Source: Prevotella sp. oral taxon 475
GTDB taxonomy: Bacteria; Bacteroidota; Bacteroidia; Bacteroidales; Bacteroidaceae
Direction of reading: 5' to 3'
Assembly (NCBI RefSeq): GCF_018127805.1
Contig: NZ_CP072334.1
Span: 1,094,001-1,158,000, forward strand
Length of the DNA stretch: 64,000 nt
The translations under genes and the position numbers were made by a program. The notes below the pieces were generated by a model that was not told where the DNA came from, did not search any database, and saw nothing but the letters and a program-made list of their open reading frames with translations. Shown here piece by piece: positions 63,921-64,000 of the stretch. How positions within the stretch are numbered: the stretch's first letter is position 1; the number at the start of each line of letters is the position of its first letter.

Positions 63921-64000
63921 GCCTTACTGTAGGGTACAGTGACGTCATTTTTGTCTCCGCGGCCTTACTGTAGGGTACAGTGACACCATTTTTGTCTCCG
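63921..64000. repeat. Start of a 41-bp tandem repeat cut by the window edge
   Basis: Two nearly identical units begin at 63921 and 63962; each holds the palindrome ACTGTAGGGTACAGT followed by GACnnCATTTTTGTCTCCG. The second runs to the window end, so the array may continue. With only two units the class of repeat cannot be decided. Confidence 0.7.

Noticed and set aside
63921..64000. Possible CRISPR array
   Set aside because: The repeated part covers nearly the whole unit; there are no variable spacers and no cas genes.

Overview
The window looks like a chromosomal segment of an oral/gut Bacteroidales bacterium, most likely a Prevotella relative. Evidence: many -7 promoter boxes of the Bacteroidetes form TAnnTTTG, a complete Na+-translocating NADH:quinone reductase (nqrABCDEF) operon, a C10 (streptopain/interpain type) cysteine protease, a BspA-like leucine-rich-repeat protein, Bacteroidetes-type long HU proteins, and mobilisation modules typical of Bacteroidales mobilizable transposons. 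No species is claimed.

Layout. 1-18.0 kb is mostly ordinary chromosome: a TamB start, an LRR surface protein preceded by a (CA)n tract, an HU-like protein, an IS200/RAYT-like transposase set inside REP-like inverted repeats, nqrA-F, a TPR protein plus a substrate-binding lipoprotein, and the C10 protease. 18.4-44 kb is a patchwork of related mobilizable elements. They share tandem pairs of tyrosine recombinases (four sets, two damaged), MobV relaxases (one intact, one truncated, one relic), a Toprim/primase-like gene, small HTH proteins and a recurring TAAYGATTTRG core that may be the attachment site. Their cargo is a class A penicillin-binding protein with a membrane partner, VOC, DJ-1/PfpI, SRPBCC, ferritin-like, NTF2-like and HxlR/MarR genes or remnants, and a 1257-residue protein that may be an uncharacterised defence nuclease/NTPase.

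44-57 kb holds an IS21 element with damaged genes, an IS3 element, and a second, unrelated mobilisation/replication module (membrane protein, MobP-like relaxase, RHH accessory protein, Toprim, RepA-like ATPase, DUF3853). A two-gene DUF262 + HEPN-like cassette flanks this module on both sides: decayed on the left, intact on the right. It ends next to tRNA-Ser(UGA). 57-64 kb returns to chromosome: HU and IS relics, a lipoprotein, tRNA-Ser(GGA), a DegP/HtrA protease and an AspT/YidE-type transporter, followed by tandem repeats.

Many accessory genes carry single-base frameshifts or nonsense codons, so the island is actively decaying (or the assembly has errors). Three intergenic arrays with 22-bp or 42-bp periods, rich in small palindromes, recur through the chromosomal parts. 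All functions are inferred from sequence reading only; no database search was run.
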